Shown one piece after another: positions 16,701 to 24,861 of a DNA stretch of 64,000 nucleotides. The notes under the pieces were generated by a model. The model saw only the letters and a list, made by a program, of their open reading frames with translations, was not told the DNA's origin and ran no database searches. The DNA comes from Burkholderia oklahomensis C6786 (lineage in GTDB: Bacteria; Pseudomonadota; Gammaproteobacteria; Burkholderiales; Burkholderiaceae): the NCBI RefSeq assembly GCF_000959365.1, contig NZ_CP009556.1, positions 1,116,001 to 1,180,000 of the forward strand, written 5' to 3'. A program made the position numbers and the translations under genes. Each line of letters starts with the position of its first letter. The stretch's first letter is position 1.

Positions 16701-17645
16701 ATGAAAGCGAGCTACGTGTGGAAGAACGGCGAACTGGTGCCGTGGGAGCGCGCGCAGGTACATGTGATGAGCCATGCGCTGCATTACGGGACCAGCGTGT
16801 TCGAGGGCGTGCGCGCCTACGAGATCGGCGACAAAGCGGCGATTCTCTGCGGTCGCGAGCACTTCGAGCGCTTGCTGTTCAGCTGCAAGGTCGCGCGGAT
16901 TCCGTCGCCGATGAGCGTCGGGCAGTGGATGGAGGCGACCGTCGAGACGCTGCGCGCGAACGGCCAGCGCAGCGCGTACATCCGGCCGCTCGTCTATCGC
17001 GGCGCGGGCGAGTCGCTCGGGCTCGACGCGCGACAGTGCCCGGCCGAAGCGCTGCTCGTCACCGTGCCGTGGGGCGCGTATCTCGGCGACGAAGCGCTGC
17101 AGCAAGGCGTCGACGTGCAGGTCAGCAGCTGGCGGCGCAATGGCTCGGGCGCGGCGAGCACGCTCGCGAAGATCGGCGGCCAGTACGTCAACGGCCAGGC
17201 GATCGTGATGGAGGCGCACGAGAACGGGATGAGCGAGGGCATCGCGCTCGACGCGAACGGCTTCGTCAGCGAAGGCAGCGGCGAGAACGTGTTCCTCGTC
17301 TACAAGAGCGAGATATTCACGCCGTCGATCGGCAGCAGCATCCTGAGCGGCATCACGCGCAATTGCGTGATCCGGATCGCGCGCGACCTCGGCTATACCG
17401 TGACCGAAACGAGCATTCCGCGCGAAATGCTGTATCTCGCCGACGAGATCTTCTTCACTGGCACGGCGGTCGAGATCTGCCCGGTGCGCTCGGTCGACCG
17501 GATGCCGGTCGGCAGCGGCAAGCGCGGCCCGGTGACGAAGGCGATCCAGGATCAGTACTTCGGAATCGTGCGCGGCACGCATGCGGACAAGTGGAACTGG
17601 CTCACGCCCGTGCCGGTGCCGGCACGCGACGGAGCACGGTCATGA
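16701..17645 (+). CDS. Branched-chain-type aminotransferase (IlvE-like, fold IV)
   Basis: A 314-residue PLP enzyme very close in plan to E. coli IlvE: VHVMSHALHYGTSVFEG near residue 20, the PLP lysine Lys157 in LAKIGGQYVN, EGSGENVF, and the ending KRGPVTKAIQD. It should move an amino group between glutamate and a 2-oxo acid with an aliphatic side chain. The ATG at 16701 follows GTGAGGAG; an in-frame start 18 bases earlier is less likely. As a pathway copy it could transaminate the 2-oxo acid made by the downstream aldolase. Its stop overlaps the next start (ATGA). Confidence 0.93.
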   Translation: MKASYVWKNGELVPWERAQVHVMSHALHYGTSVFEGVRAYEIGDKAAILCGREHFERLLFSCKVARIPSPMSVGQWMEATVETLRANGQRSAYIRPLVYRGAGESLGLDARQCPAEALLVTVPWGAYLGDEALQQGVDVQVSSWRRNGSGAASTLAKIGGQYVNGQAIVMEAHENGMSEGIALDANGFVSEGSGENVFLVYKSEIFTPSIGSSILSGITRNCVIRIARDLGYTVTETSIPREMLYLADEIFFTGTAVEICPVRSVDRMPVGSGKRGPVTKAIQDQYFGIVRGTHADKWNWLTPVPVPARDGARS

Positions 17646-18484
17646 ACGCACACGTATCGGCGACGGATTCGCCGTGGCTGATCGTCCATGCGGCGCGCGA
17701 AGCGCGCTTGCGTCTTTTCTGTTTTCACTACGCGGGCGCGACCGCGTCGATCTTCCGGACGTGGCCCGGCGGCTTGCCGGACTGGGTCGAAGTCGTCGCG
17801 GTGCAACTGCCCGGACGCGAGTATCGGCTCGGCGAGCCACTGATAGAACGCGCGGAGCCGATCGTCGCGGCGCTTGCGGAGACCGTGCCGCCGCTGCTCG
17901 ATCTGCCATACGCGTTCTTCGGCCACAGCATGGGCGCGCTGATCGCGTTCGATCTCGCACGCTTGCTGCGCGCGCGCGGTTTCGCGGCGCCATCGCTGTT
18001 CGTCGCGTCGGGCCGCAGTGCGCCGCGCTTCAAATGGCGGGACGCGGGCATCCAGGCGCTGCCCGACGACGCGTTCATCGCCGCTGTGCGCGATTACAAC
18101 GGCACGCCGGACGCGCTGATCGCCGATCCGGCGTTGCGCGAGCTGTGGCTGCCGCGGCTGCGTGCGGACCTGACGATCTCGGCGATGTACCGCTACGTCG
18201 AAGCGCCGCCGCTCGATTGTCCGATGCTGGTGCTGCACGGCTCGAACGACGGCCTCGTCAGCGATGCCGGGCTCGAAGGCTGGCTCGCGGAGACGAGCGG
18301 ACCCGTGCGCTATGTCGGGTTTTCTGGCGGCCATTTCTTTATGCACAGCGAAGAAGGCGGCGTGCTTGCCGAAGTCGGTCGCGAACTGGGGCGTCTGCTC
18401 GCGCACGACGCGACGGGCGCGCCGAACAGCATGCGCGATTCGGCGGCGCGCGTGCGTCATCTGACGGAGGAGAGCGAAACATGA
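17642..18484 (+). CDS. Type II thioesterase (second of two)
   Basis: A 280-residue alpha/beta hydrolase paralogous to the product of 15198-15995: RLFCFHYAGATASIFRTW, PGREYR and the elbow FGHSMGA with Ser96, acid in LHGSNDG, histidine in FSGGHFFMH. Both copies use serine, so neither is the cysteine-type aminoacyl shuttle (SyrC/CmaE). Two thioesterases in a pathway with one carrier protein is odd: one may edit and the other may release the product. Four-base overlaps with the genes on each side make it a tightly coupled part of the operon. Confidence 0.92.
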   Translation: MNAHVSATDSPWLIVHAAREARLRLFCFHYAGATASIFRTWPGGLPDWVEVVAVQLPGREYRLGEPLIERAEPIVAALAETVPPLLDLPYAFFGHSMGALIAFDLARLLRARGFAAPSLFVASGRSAPRFKWRDAGIQALPDDAFIAAVRDYNGTPDALIADPALRELWLPRLRADLTISAMYRYVEAPPLDCPMLVLHGSNDGLVSDAGLEGWLAETSGPVRYVGFSGGHFFMHSEEGGVLAEVGRELGRLLAHDATGAPNSMRDSAARVRHLTEESET

Positions 18485-19374
18485 AGAACAAATCATCGCG
18501 AACGCGCGTGGCGATCCTCGGATCGGGCAGCATCGGCATCGATCTGATGTTCAAAGTCAAGGCATCCGAACAATTCGATCTGAAGTTTGTCGTCGGACGC
18601 AATGCGCAGAGCGAAGGTCTCAAGCTTGCGCGAAGCTGCAACGTCGAGACGTCGAGCGACGGACTCGACTTCCTGAAGGAGCACGAGGGCGCGTATGACC
18701 TCGTGTTCGATGCGACGTCGGCTGCCGCGCACAAGCTCAACAATCGCTTCTTCTCGGACGCGGGCAAGTTCGTGATCGATCTGACGCCCGCGAAGCTCGG
18801 CCGCCTGTGCGTGCCGTGCATCAATCTGGACGACATGGGCGCCGAGCAGAACGTGAACCTGATCACCTGCGGCGGGCAGGCGAGCCTGCCGCTCGCGTAT
18901 GCGCTCAAGCAGGCGGTCGACGAGATCGAATACCTGGAGGTGGTGTCGGCGATCGCGTCGCGCAGCGCCGGCATCGCGACGCGCGAGAACATCGACGAGT
19001 ACATGACGACGACCGAGTACGCGCTCGCGAAGTTCAGCGGTGCGAAGAAGACGAAGGCGATCCTCAACATCAATCCCGCCGAGCCCGGCGTGCGGATGCA
19101 GACGACGCTCTATGCGTACGCGCGCTATCGCGATTTCGACCGGGTGCGCGCGTGCGTCGCCGACATGGTCGAGAAGGTTCGCGAATACGTGCCCGGCTAT
19201 CGGCTCGTCGTCGAGCCGCTCGAGAGCCAGGGCAGGATCACGATCGGCCTGACGGTGCGCGGGCGCGGCGACTACCTGCCCGAGTACGCGGGCAATCTGG
19301 ACATCATCAATTGCGCGGCGCTCGCGGTCGCCTCGCATCGGCATGCAACCGCCAGACGAGGAGCCACACAATGA
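18481..19374 (+). CDS. Acylating aldehyde dehydrogenase (MhpF/DmpF-like)
   Basis: A 297-residue NAD-dependent CoA-acylating aldehyde dehydrogenase. The N-terminal Rossmann motif is VAILGSGSIGIDL, and the catalytic Cys130 sits in LITCGGQASLP as in MhpF. IASRSAGIATRENIDE is the next conserved block. In meta-cleavage pathways it oxidises acetaldehyde to acetyl-CoA while bound to its aldolase partner. Here, with a carrier protein and no ring-cleavage genes, the reverse use (acyl thioester to aldehyde) is attractive but inferred. It overlaps the aldolase gene by 4 bases, the usual coupling for this pair. Confidence 0.92.
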   Translation: MKNKSSRTRVAILGSGSIGIDLMFKVKASEQFDLKFVVGRNAQSEGLKLARSCNVETSSDGLDFLKEHEGAYDLVFDATSAAAHKLNNRFFSDAGKFVIDLTPAKLGRLCVPCINLDDMGAEQNVNLITCGGQASLPLAYALKQAVDEIEYLEVVSAIASRSAGIATRENIDEYMTTTEYALAKFSGAKKTKAILNINPAEPGVRMQTTLYAYARYRDFDRVRACVADMVEKVREYVPGYRLVVEPLESQGRITIGLTVRGRGDYLPEYAGNLDIINCAALAVASHRHATARRGATQ

Positions 19375-20414
19375 TACTGATCAGCGATGCGACCTTGCGC
19401 GACGGCAACCACGCGATTCGTCACCAACTGAGCGCCGCGCAGATTCATGCGTATGCATGTGCGGCCGACGAAGCCGGCATCGACGTCGTCGAAGTCGGGC
19501 ACGGCAACGGCCTCGGCGGCTCGTCGTGCCTGCTCGGGCAGACGCCTATCGGCGATCGCCTGATGCTCGAGACCGCGCGCGCCGCGCTGCGCACGAGCCG
19601 GCTCGGCGTGCATTTCATCCCGGGGCTCGGCAAGGCGGCTGATATCGCGCTCGCGCTCGAGATCGGCGTCGACGTCGTGCGCGTCGCGACGCATTGCACC
19701 GAGGCGAACGTATCCGCGCGCTTCATCGAGCAGACAAGGCTCGCCGGCCGGACGGCGTTCGGTGTGCTGATGATGTCGCACATGGCGCCGCCCGACGTGC
19801 TGCTCGCGCAGGCCCGGCTGATGGAGCGCTACGGCGCGCAGGCGGTGGTGCTGATGGACAGCGCCGGCTATTCGACGCCGTCGCTCGTGCGCGCGAAGGT
19901 CGAACGTCTCGTCGACGGTCTCGACATCGATGTCGGCTTTCACGCGCACAACAACCTCGGGCTCGCGGTCGCGAACAGTCTCGTTGCGCTCGAAGCGGGC
20001 GCGCGCATCGTCGACGCTTGCGTGAAGGGCTTCGGCGCGGGCGCGGGAAACACGCAGCTCGAGACCCTCGTCGCCGCGATGGAGCGCGAAGGACACGATG
20101 CGAATACGTCATTCGAGCGGGTGATGGCGCTCGCGCGCAGCACCGAGGCGTTCCTGAGCCCTAAGACGCCGCACATCCAGCCGGCGAACATCGCGAGCGG
20201 CCTGTACGGCCTCTTCTCCGGCTACGTGCCGCACATCCAGAAGGCCGCGCAGGAATTCGGCGCCAACGAGTTCGAGCTTTACAAGCGGCTCGCGGAGCGC
20301 AAGCTCGTTGCCGGCCAGGAAGACATCATCATCGAAGAGGCGAGCCGGCTCGCGCGCGAGCGGGACGCGCAGCGCGCGACCGATGGCGTGCGGATTCGCG
20401 AGCTGTCCGCGTAA
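19371..20414 (+). CDS. 4-hydroxy-2-oxoacid (pyruvate) aldolase, MhpE/DmpG-like
   Basis: A 347-residue class II aldolase of the HMGL/DRE-TIM family. The metal ligands are visible: Asp11 in TLRDGNHAIRH, and His191 and His193 in GFHAHNNLG. His14 corresponds to the catalytic histidine of DmpG. The C-terminal region (residues about 280-340) provides the dehydrogenase interface. The known reaction is cleavage of 4-hydroxy-2-oxovalerate to pyruvate and acetaldehyde, and its reverse. In this operon the condensation of an aldehyde with pyruvate would give a 4-hydroxy-2-oxo acid, a natural substrate for the IlvE-like enzyme encoded upstream. Confidence 0.92.
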   Translation: MILISDATLRDGNHAIRHQLSAAQIHAYACAADEAGIDVVEVGHGNGLGGSSCLLGQTPIGDRLMLETARAALRTSRLGVHFIPGLGKAADIALALEIGVDVVRVATHCTEANVSARFIEQTRLAGRTAFGVLMMSHMAPPDVLLAQARLMERYGAQAVVLMDSAGYSTPSLVRAKVERLVDGLDIDVGFHAHNNLGLAVANSLVALEAGARIVDACVKGFGAGAGNTQLETLVAAMEREGHDANTSFERVMALARSTEAFLSPKTPHIQPANIASGLYGLFSGYVPHIQKAAQEFGANEFELYKRLAERKLVAGQEDIIIEEASRLARERDAQRATDGVRIRELSA

Positions 20415-20456
20415 GCACGCGGACGCCGCTTCACATGATCGAACGAGGAGGAAATC

Positions 20457-20873
20457 GTGGCCGGTTTGAATGAACGAGGTTTCGGCGCATGGGACAGGGT
20501 CGAGCGCGAAGTATTGACCGATCAGATCGAGCGGCAGGTCGTCTCGGGCGACGCGCTGATGATGGCGAAGCTGTTCCTGAAGAAAGGCGCGTTCGTCGGG
20601 ACGCACGCGCATCCGAACGAGCAATTCACTTGCATCCTGGAAGGGCGTTTGCTGTTTCGCTACGGCGAGCAGCTCGAGCACGAGGCCGAGGTCGGGCCGG
20701 GCGAGATCCTGCACATTCCCGCGAATGTGCCGCACAACGCGCTGTGTCTCGAAGACGCAGTCGATCTCGACGTATTCACGCCGCTGCGGGCCGACTGGCT
20801 CGCGCCGGACGGCAATCGCTATTTCTCCGGCGCGTCGGCCGCGGCATCGTCCGCGCCGACGACCGGACGATGA
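20457..20873 (+). CDS. Small cupin protein
   Basis: A 138-residue single-domain cupin. Motif 1 is GTHAHPNEQFTCILEG and motif 2 is GEILHIPANVPHNAL, giving the three-histidine, one-glutamate metal site. The GTG start at 20457 has a strong GAGGAGG 5 bases upstream. It lies 42 bases after the aldolase and 36 before the exporter gene, so it is in the operon. It could be an isomerase, dioxygenase or a binding protein; the sequence does not discriminate. Confidence 0.88.
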   Translation: MAGLNERGFGAWDRVEREVLTDQIERQVVSGDALMMAKLFLKKGAFVGTHAHPNEQFTCILEGRLLFRYGEQLEHEAEVGPGEILHIPANVPHNALCLEDAVDLDVFTPLRADWLAPDGNRYFSGASAAASSAPTTGR

Positions 20874-20909
20874 AGACCACCATCGAAGCCGACGAACCGA
20901 GGAGGCGCC

Positions 20910-21512
20910 GTGCTCATTCAGGATGCATTGCTCAAGATGTCGTTCTACGTGTCGCTCGTGCTGATCGTGCCGGGGCCGACGAACACGCTGCTGCTGTCGT
21001 CGGGCCTGAAGGTCGGCCTGCGCGGCACCTGGCACCTCGTGATCGCGGAGGCGCTGGGCTATGTCGTCGCGATCTCGCTATGGGGATTCTTCCTGCTGTC
21101 GGTGGCGGCGAGCCGGCCCTGGCTCTTCGGCACGATCAAGCTGTTGAGCGCCGCATACATTCTGTGGCTCGCGGTCAAGATGTGGACGAAGAGCCGCGCG
21201 CTGCATGATCTGTCGGCGGGCCCGATCAGCTTCGGAGACCTGTTCGTCGCGACACTGATGAATCCGAAGGCGCTGTTGTTCGCGAGCACGATGTTCCCGC
21301 TCGAAGCGTTCAGGTCGCTCAGCTACTTCGGATGGGCGGTCGTCGTGTTCCTGATCGTGCTGGCGCCGATCGGCGTCGGCTGGTCGAGCCTCGGCGGCCT
21401 GCTGACGTCGCAGCGTTCGTGGGCCGCGCATACGTCGACGTTCATGCGCTGCGCGTCGCTCGTGCTCGCGACGTTTTCAGGATCGCTCGCGTATTCGGTG
21501 TTGGGGCACTGA
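20910..21512 (+). CDS. LysE/RhtB-family amino acid exporter
   Basis: A 200-residue inner-membrane protein with five to six hydrophobic segments and the LysE family signature LVLIVPGPTNTLLLSSGLKVGLRG near the N terminus. TLMNPKALLFASTMFP in the middle is also characteristic. The GTG start at 20910 follows GAGGAGG. As the last gene of the operon it most likely exports the pathway product, which supports an amino-acid-like end product. A bidirectional terminator follows at 21561-21594. Confidence 0.9.
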   Translation: MLIQDALLKMSFYVSLVLIVPGPTNTLLLSSGLKVGLRGTWHLVIAEALGYVVAISLWGFFLLSVAASRPWLFGTIKLLSAAYILWLAVKMWTKSRALHDLSAGPISFGDLFVATLMNPKALLFASTMFPLEAFRSLSYFGWAVVVFLIVLAPIGVGWSSLGGLLTSQRSWAAHTSTFMRCASLVLATFSGSLAYSVLGH

Positions 21513-21560
21513 ACCCGTTCGCGGGCTTCCGGCCCGCGAGCGGCCGCCGGTAACGGGAGG

Positions 21561-21594
21561 AACGGGCGGGCGCGGCACGCTGCGCCCGCCCGTT
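21561..21594. terminator. Bidirectional terminator between LysE and LuxR genes
   Basis: A perfect inverted repeat with 13-base arms (AACGGGCGGGCGC and GCGCCCGCCCGTT) and an 8-base loop, between two convergent genes. It reaches the stop codon of the LuxR-type gene. The T-tract is short on either strand. Confidence 0.75.
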
Positions 21595-22625
21595 CATTCG
21601 GAGATGTAGCCTTCCGCCAGAAAGCCGAACTGCTTTGCTTTTTTCGCGCTCGTCTTGATGTGGCCGCTATTCATCTTCTTGTTGATCGACGTGAACAACT
21701 GATAGACCGCATGCTCCTCCAGCTTCAGCTCCTCGGCGACGTGGCGCGCGTTGCCGCCCCTGTCGACGAGCCGCAGCGCGACTAGCTCGCGATGGTTGAG
21801 CGACATTTCCCGGGCGAGCATCTGGCGCTGCGCGGTGACTTTCCATTCGAGCATCTCGGTCGCGAGACCGCGCAGCGTTCGCCGGTTGCGCCAAAGGATT
21901 TCTTCGCCTTGCGCAGGCGGAAGCGGCGAACTGACATGCAACAAACCGATCATATCGTCGTCGCGGCGGTGCGCCGGGAAAAACACGTTGCTGGTCAGGC
22001 CGAGAAATTGCGCCTGCTGATTCAGCCAATGATCGGACGGCAGCGTCGCGAGCGTCGACACGCGCAGCGGGCGCGTGTCGTTGCGCGCATGCGCGATGGC
22101 GGGATCGTTCAGATACCAATGACGATGCACATAGCGGTGCGCCCAAACGGGCGTTCCGCCGATTAATAATTCGTGGTTCTTCAAGTTCCCGGTTTTCTCG
22201 TCGATCCTGAAGTAATGATAAAAGCAGTTTGTTGCGCCGCATTCGGAGATTGTGTTGCGCATTACGGTCAATAGGCCGCTTTCGCTGATGCATTCCGATG
22301 CGAATTCGGGTTGAATCGCTTTGTCTTCGAAGGATCTCTGAGCGTTTTCGGGAACGTCAATTACTGCTCGATATAGACTTTTCAGCTCCGCAGAATAGGG
22401 ATCGTGTTCGATGAATGACGCGACGGTCGCGCCGTCGAACAGATTCACGCGTTGTACGAACGACGGCTCGCGCGGTGCCGCGTGGTGCCGCTCGAGCAAG
22501 TACCCTTGAGCCGCTTCACCACATACTCTGAGCGATATCTGTTTGTCGCCGACGACGCCTTTGCGTTCCTGTGCGACGTCCACTTGCGCGCGTTCGATAG
22601 GAAATACTGTACGATTTCGAGCCAT
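21594..22625 (-). CDS. Solo LuxR-type quorum-sensing regulator (divergent)
   Basis: A 343-residue protein, about 100 residues longer than typical LuxR proteins, owing to an N-terminal extension. The signal-binding domain keeps the autoinducer signature: Trp161, Tyr165, Asp174 and Pro175 in WAHRYVHRHWYLNDP, with spacing equal to W57/Y61/D70/P71 of TraR/LuxR. The C-terminal helix-turn-helix (from NHREL at 277 to about 318) is recognisable but diverged. No luxI-like gene is in the window. Local GC is lower than in neighbours, pointing to transfer. The start at 22625 is the first in-frame ATG; a later start within the first 60 codons is possible. It converges on the biosynthetic operon, its likely target. 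Confidence 0.82.
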   Translation of the reverse strand: MARNRTVFPIERAQVDVAQERKGVVGDKQISLRVCGEAAQGYLLERHHAAPREPSFVQRVNLFDGATVASFIEHDPYSAELKSLYRAVIDVPENAQRSFEDKAIQPEFASECISESGLLTVMRNTISECGATNCFYHYFRIDEKTGNLKNHELLIGGTPVWAHRYVHRHWYLNDPAIAHARNDTRPLRVSTLATLPSDHWLNQQAQFLGLTSNVFFPAHRRDDDMIGLLHVSSPLPPAQGEEILWRNRRTLRGLATEMLEWKVTAQRQMLAREMSLNHRELVALRLVDRGGNARHVAEELKLEEHAVYQLFTSINKKMNSGHIKTSAKKAKQFGFLAEGYISE

Positions 22626-23320
22626 ACGCGCTGTGCCATGCTTCGAGGCTGCCGAACTTCATGACGATTCGTCGCGATCAACCGGAGCGCCGAGCTGATG
22701 GCGAAGAACACGACGAAAAATCGCCCGCGGTGTGCGATGTCGGAGGCATGCGTTGAATGGTTTTCTTTAACTTACTGCGACTGCGTATTGTTTGGCAATG
22801 AAAACGTTTAATTAAGTGTATTGACTTGTATGAATATTTTGTTGTCGGAAATCTTCATTTTTTTGGCGGCGAATAAAACTCAATTGGAATTGAATCGGAA
22901 AATTCCTAGATGGTCATTCAATCCGGATATGCGCATTGAGATCGATGAGGCGACCGCCTTGCCGTCTTCTGTGCGATGCGATCGTCGTATGTGAGGACAT
23001 GCGGCTTCTCCGGCCATGCCGTCCGCCGGCGTGGGATCGGACGGCGTGAGCCGTCGCCGTCGCGATGCGGCGCGTACGCGGCATGCGTCAGGACAAGGGA
23101 CGTCGAGTGACGGACGATTTGCAACGTTTACCTCGCTGGTTAGTTCATTCGAAGCCGGACGGATATGCCGCCGGCGGCATGCGGAATGTCGAGTGCGGCC
23201 GGATGGGCCGCGCATGCGCGAAAGCGCTCGGACGAGGACGCCACATCTGCCTGTTGGGCAAACGCGGCGGTCGAAAGGGGCGGGGCGAGGGGTGTTCGGC
23301 CGCCGTCCGGTTGGATGTTT
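22626..23320. other. AT-rich intergenic region upstream of the LuxR-type gene
   Basis: About 700 bases with no convincing gene. The part at 22750-22915 is very AT-rich, including runs such as TTTTGTTG and ATTTTTTTGG, unlike the GC-rich background. It probably carries the LuxR gene promoter and may mark a transfer boundary. The right part returns to high GC. No CRISPR, tRNA or clear inverted repeat is seen. Confidence 0.5.
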
Positions 23321-24175
23321 TTAGTAGTCTGTCTGGTGTTGCGAGCGCCGGGCGCGCACCGCGGAAATCCACGAACCCGGCGTGATGCCATAAGTGCTCT
23401 TGAAGTGTCGCGACATGTGACTCTGATCGGAGAAGCCGGCGTCGGTGGACGCGGTCGATAGCGATTCGCCTTCCATTAACAGTCGGCGCACGAGATGGAG
23501 CTGCCGTTGTGTACGAAAGCGGCTCGGACTCGTACCGAACAGCGTGCGGAATTGGCGGGCGATCGTCCAGCGATCGAGTCCCGAGACGTGTTCGAGCGCG
23601 TCCATCGAGATCGGCATGTGCGGACGGGACGCGATGATATCGCGTATGTGTGTCAATTCGGCCACAGCTAGTGTGCTGATCTTGTTCGCGTCGCTTTTCG
23701 CGGCGGCGGTCGTCAGCAGATTCGCGACGGCGACTGCGATGTCGATGCGGGACGGATTGTCGATTTCTTCGTCCAGGTTCCAGATGCCAGCTGCGAGCCC
23801 TTCAGCGACGGCGGGCGTCTGGACGATCGGCGAGCCGACGAACGGAAGCATGCGGCCGCCGAGGGCTTCCTGGACGAGCGCCGGATCCACATAGACGATC
23901 CGGTAGCCGAAGCCTTCGTCGGTTCCCGCGCGGCCGTCGTGCAATTCGTCCGGGTGCAGGATATGGCACTGCCCCGGCAGGCAGTGGCGGGTTTCGCCGA
24001 GATAGCGGAAGGTCTGCACACCCGAGAGCGTAATGCCGATCGCGTACGTGTCGTGACGATGGGGCGTGAACGCGTGATCGAGGAAGTGCGCCTCCACGCG
24101 CTCGATGCCCGTGGCGCCGGAGCCGATCCGAATGTGGTTCCTGTCGTGCGCGGTGTCGCGTGCACAATCGTTCAA
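23321..24175 (-). CDS. AraC-family regulator with cupin sensor domain
   Basis: A 284-residue AraC protein. The N-terminal half is an AraC-binding cupin: FLDHAFTPHRHDTYAIGITLSG, then HILHPDELHDGR. The C-terminal half has two helix-turn-helices (ISMDALEHVSGLDRWTIARQFR and SLSTASTDAGFSDQSHMSRHF) and the ending YGITPGSW. No in-frame ATG fits; the start is a TTG at 24175 with GGAGG 5 bases upstream. It is divergent from a LysE exporter gene 59 bases away and probably controls it in response to a small ligand, perhaps an amino acid. Confidence 0.9.
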   Translation of the reverse strand: MNDCARDTAHDRNHIRIGSGATGIERVEAHFLDHAFTPHRHDTYAIGITLSGVQTFRYLGETRHCLPGQCHILHPDELHDGRAGTDEGFGYRIVYVDPALVQEALGGRMLPFVGSPIVQTPAVAEGLAAGIWNLDEEIDNPSRIDIAVAVANLLTTAAAKSDANKISTLAVAELTHIRDIIASRPHMPISMDALEHVSGLDRWTIARQFRTLFGTSPSRFRTQRQLHLVRRLLMEGESLSTASTDAGFSDQSHMSRHFKSTYGITPGSWISAVRARRSQHQTDY

Positions 24176-24234
24176 GACAGCCTCCGTGACGCTTCCATAA
24201 GCTACCTATTCAAAAACGGCGCATTGGAGCATCG

Positions 24235-24861
24235 ATGGTATACCAAGTCGACCTTGTTTCGGATATGTTGCGCTCTCTTCTGGCTCTGCTGCTCGCAGCG
24301 GTCGTGGTGATGGGCAGCCCCGGGCCCTCCACGGTCAGTGCGACGGCGATGGGCGCGTCCTACGGGGTGCGCCGGTCGCTCAATTATGCATGGGGGCTCA
24401 TCGCAGGCACGGTCGCCGTATTGCTTCTCGTGTCGACGGGGGTGACGGCATTCGTGATGTCGATGCCGAACGGAGCGAGGATCCTCAACATCATTTCCGC
24501 CGTCTATATTCTCTACCTTGCATACAAGATCGCGACGGCGCCGCCGCTCGACAAGCGCGAGGGAAATATCTCGTCTCCCGCGTTCAAGGGCGGCTTCCTG
24601 CTGGCCGTCGCCAATCCGAAGGCGTATATCGCGATCGGCGCGGTGTTTGCAGGGACGACGCTCGTCGCCGGCAACTATGGTCTGGATGCCGCCGCCAAGA
24701 TCGTCCTGCTGAGCGTGATGATCGTCGTCATCCATCTCGGCTGGCTGCTGGCGGGCGTGCCGTTGTCCCGGTTCCTGCATGATCCGGTTGCATCCCGCGT
24801 CATCAATGTTTCCTTGGCGGCGATATTGGCGGTTGTTTCGCTGATTGCGCTATTCGAATGA
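24235..24861 (+). CDS. LysE/RhtB-family exporter (second copy)
   Basis: A 208-residue membrane protein with six hydrophobic segments. The family signature near the start is VVVMGSPGPSTVSATAMGASYG, and the segment LAVANPKAYIAIGAVF is conserved. It differs from the operon-borne LysE protein at 20910-21512, so it is not a recent duplicate. Divergent pairing with an AraC-type regulator gene is typical for inducible amino acid or quorum-signal exporters. Whether it belongs to the biosynthetic locus to the left is uncertain. Confidence 0.9.
   Translation: MVYQVDLVSDMLRSLLALLLAAVVVMGSPGPSTVSATAMGASYGVRRSLNYAWGLIAGTVAVLLLVSTGVTAFVMSMPNGARILNIISAVYILYLAYKIATAPPLDKREGNISSPAFKGGFLLAVANPKAYIAIGAVFAGTTLVAGNYGLDAAAKIVLLSVMIVVIHLGWLLAGVPLSRFLHDPVASRVINVSLAAILAVVSLIALFE

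Noticed and set aside
12350..21512. Identity with the bactobolin, malleilactone/malleicyprol or fragin clusters
   Set aside because: Those loci, as I recall them, contain modular NRPS/PKS or diazeniumdiolate genes that are missing here.
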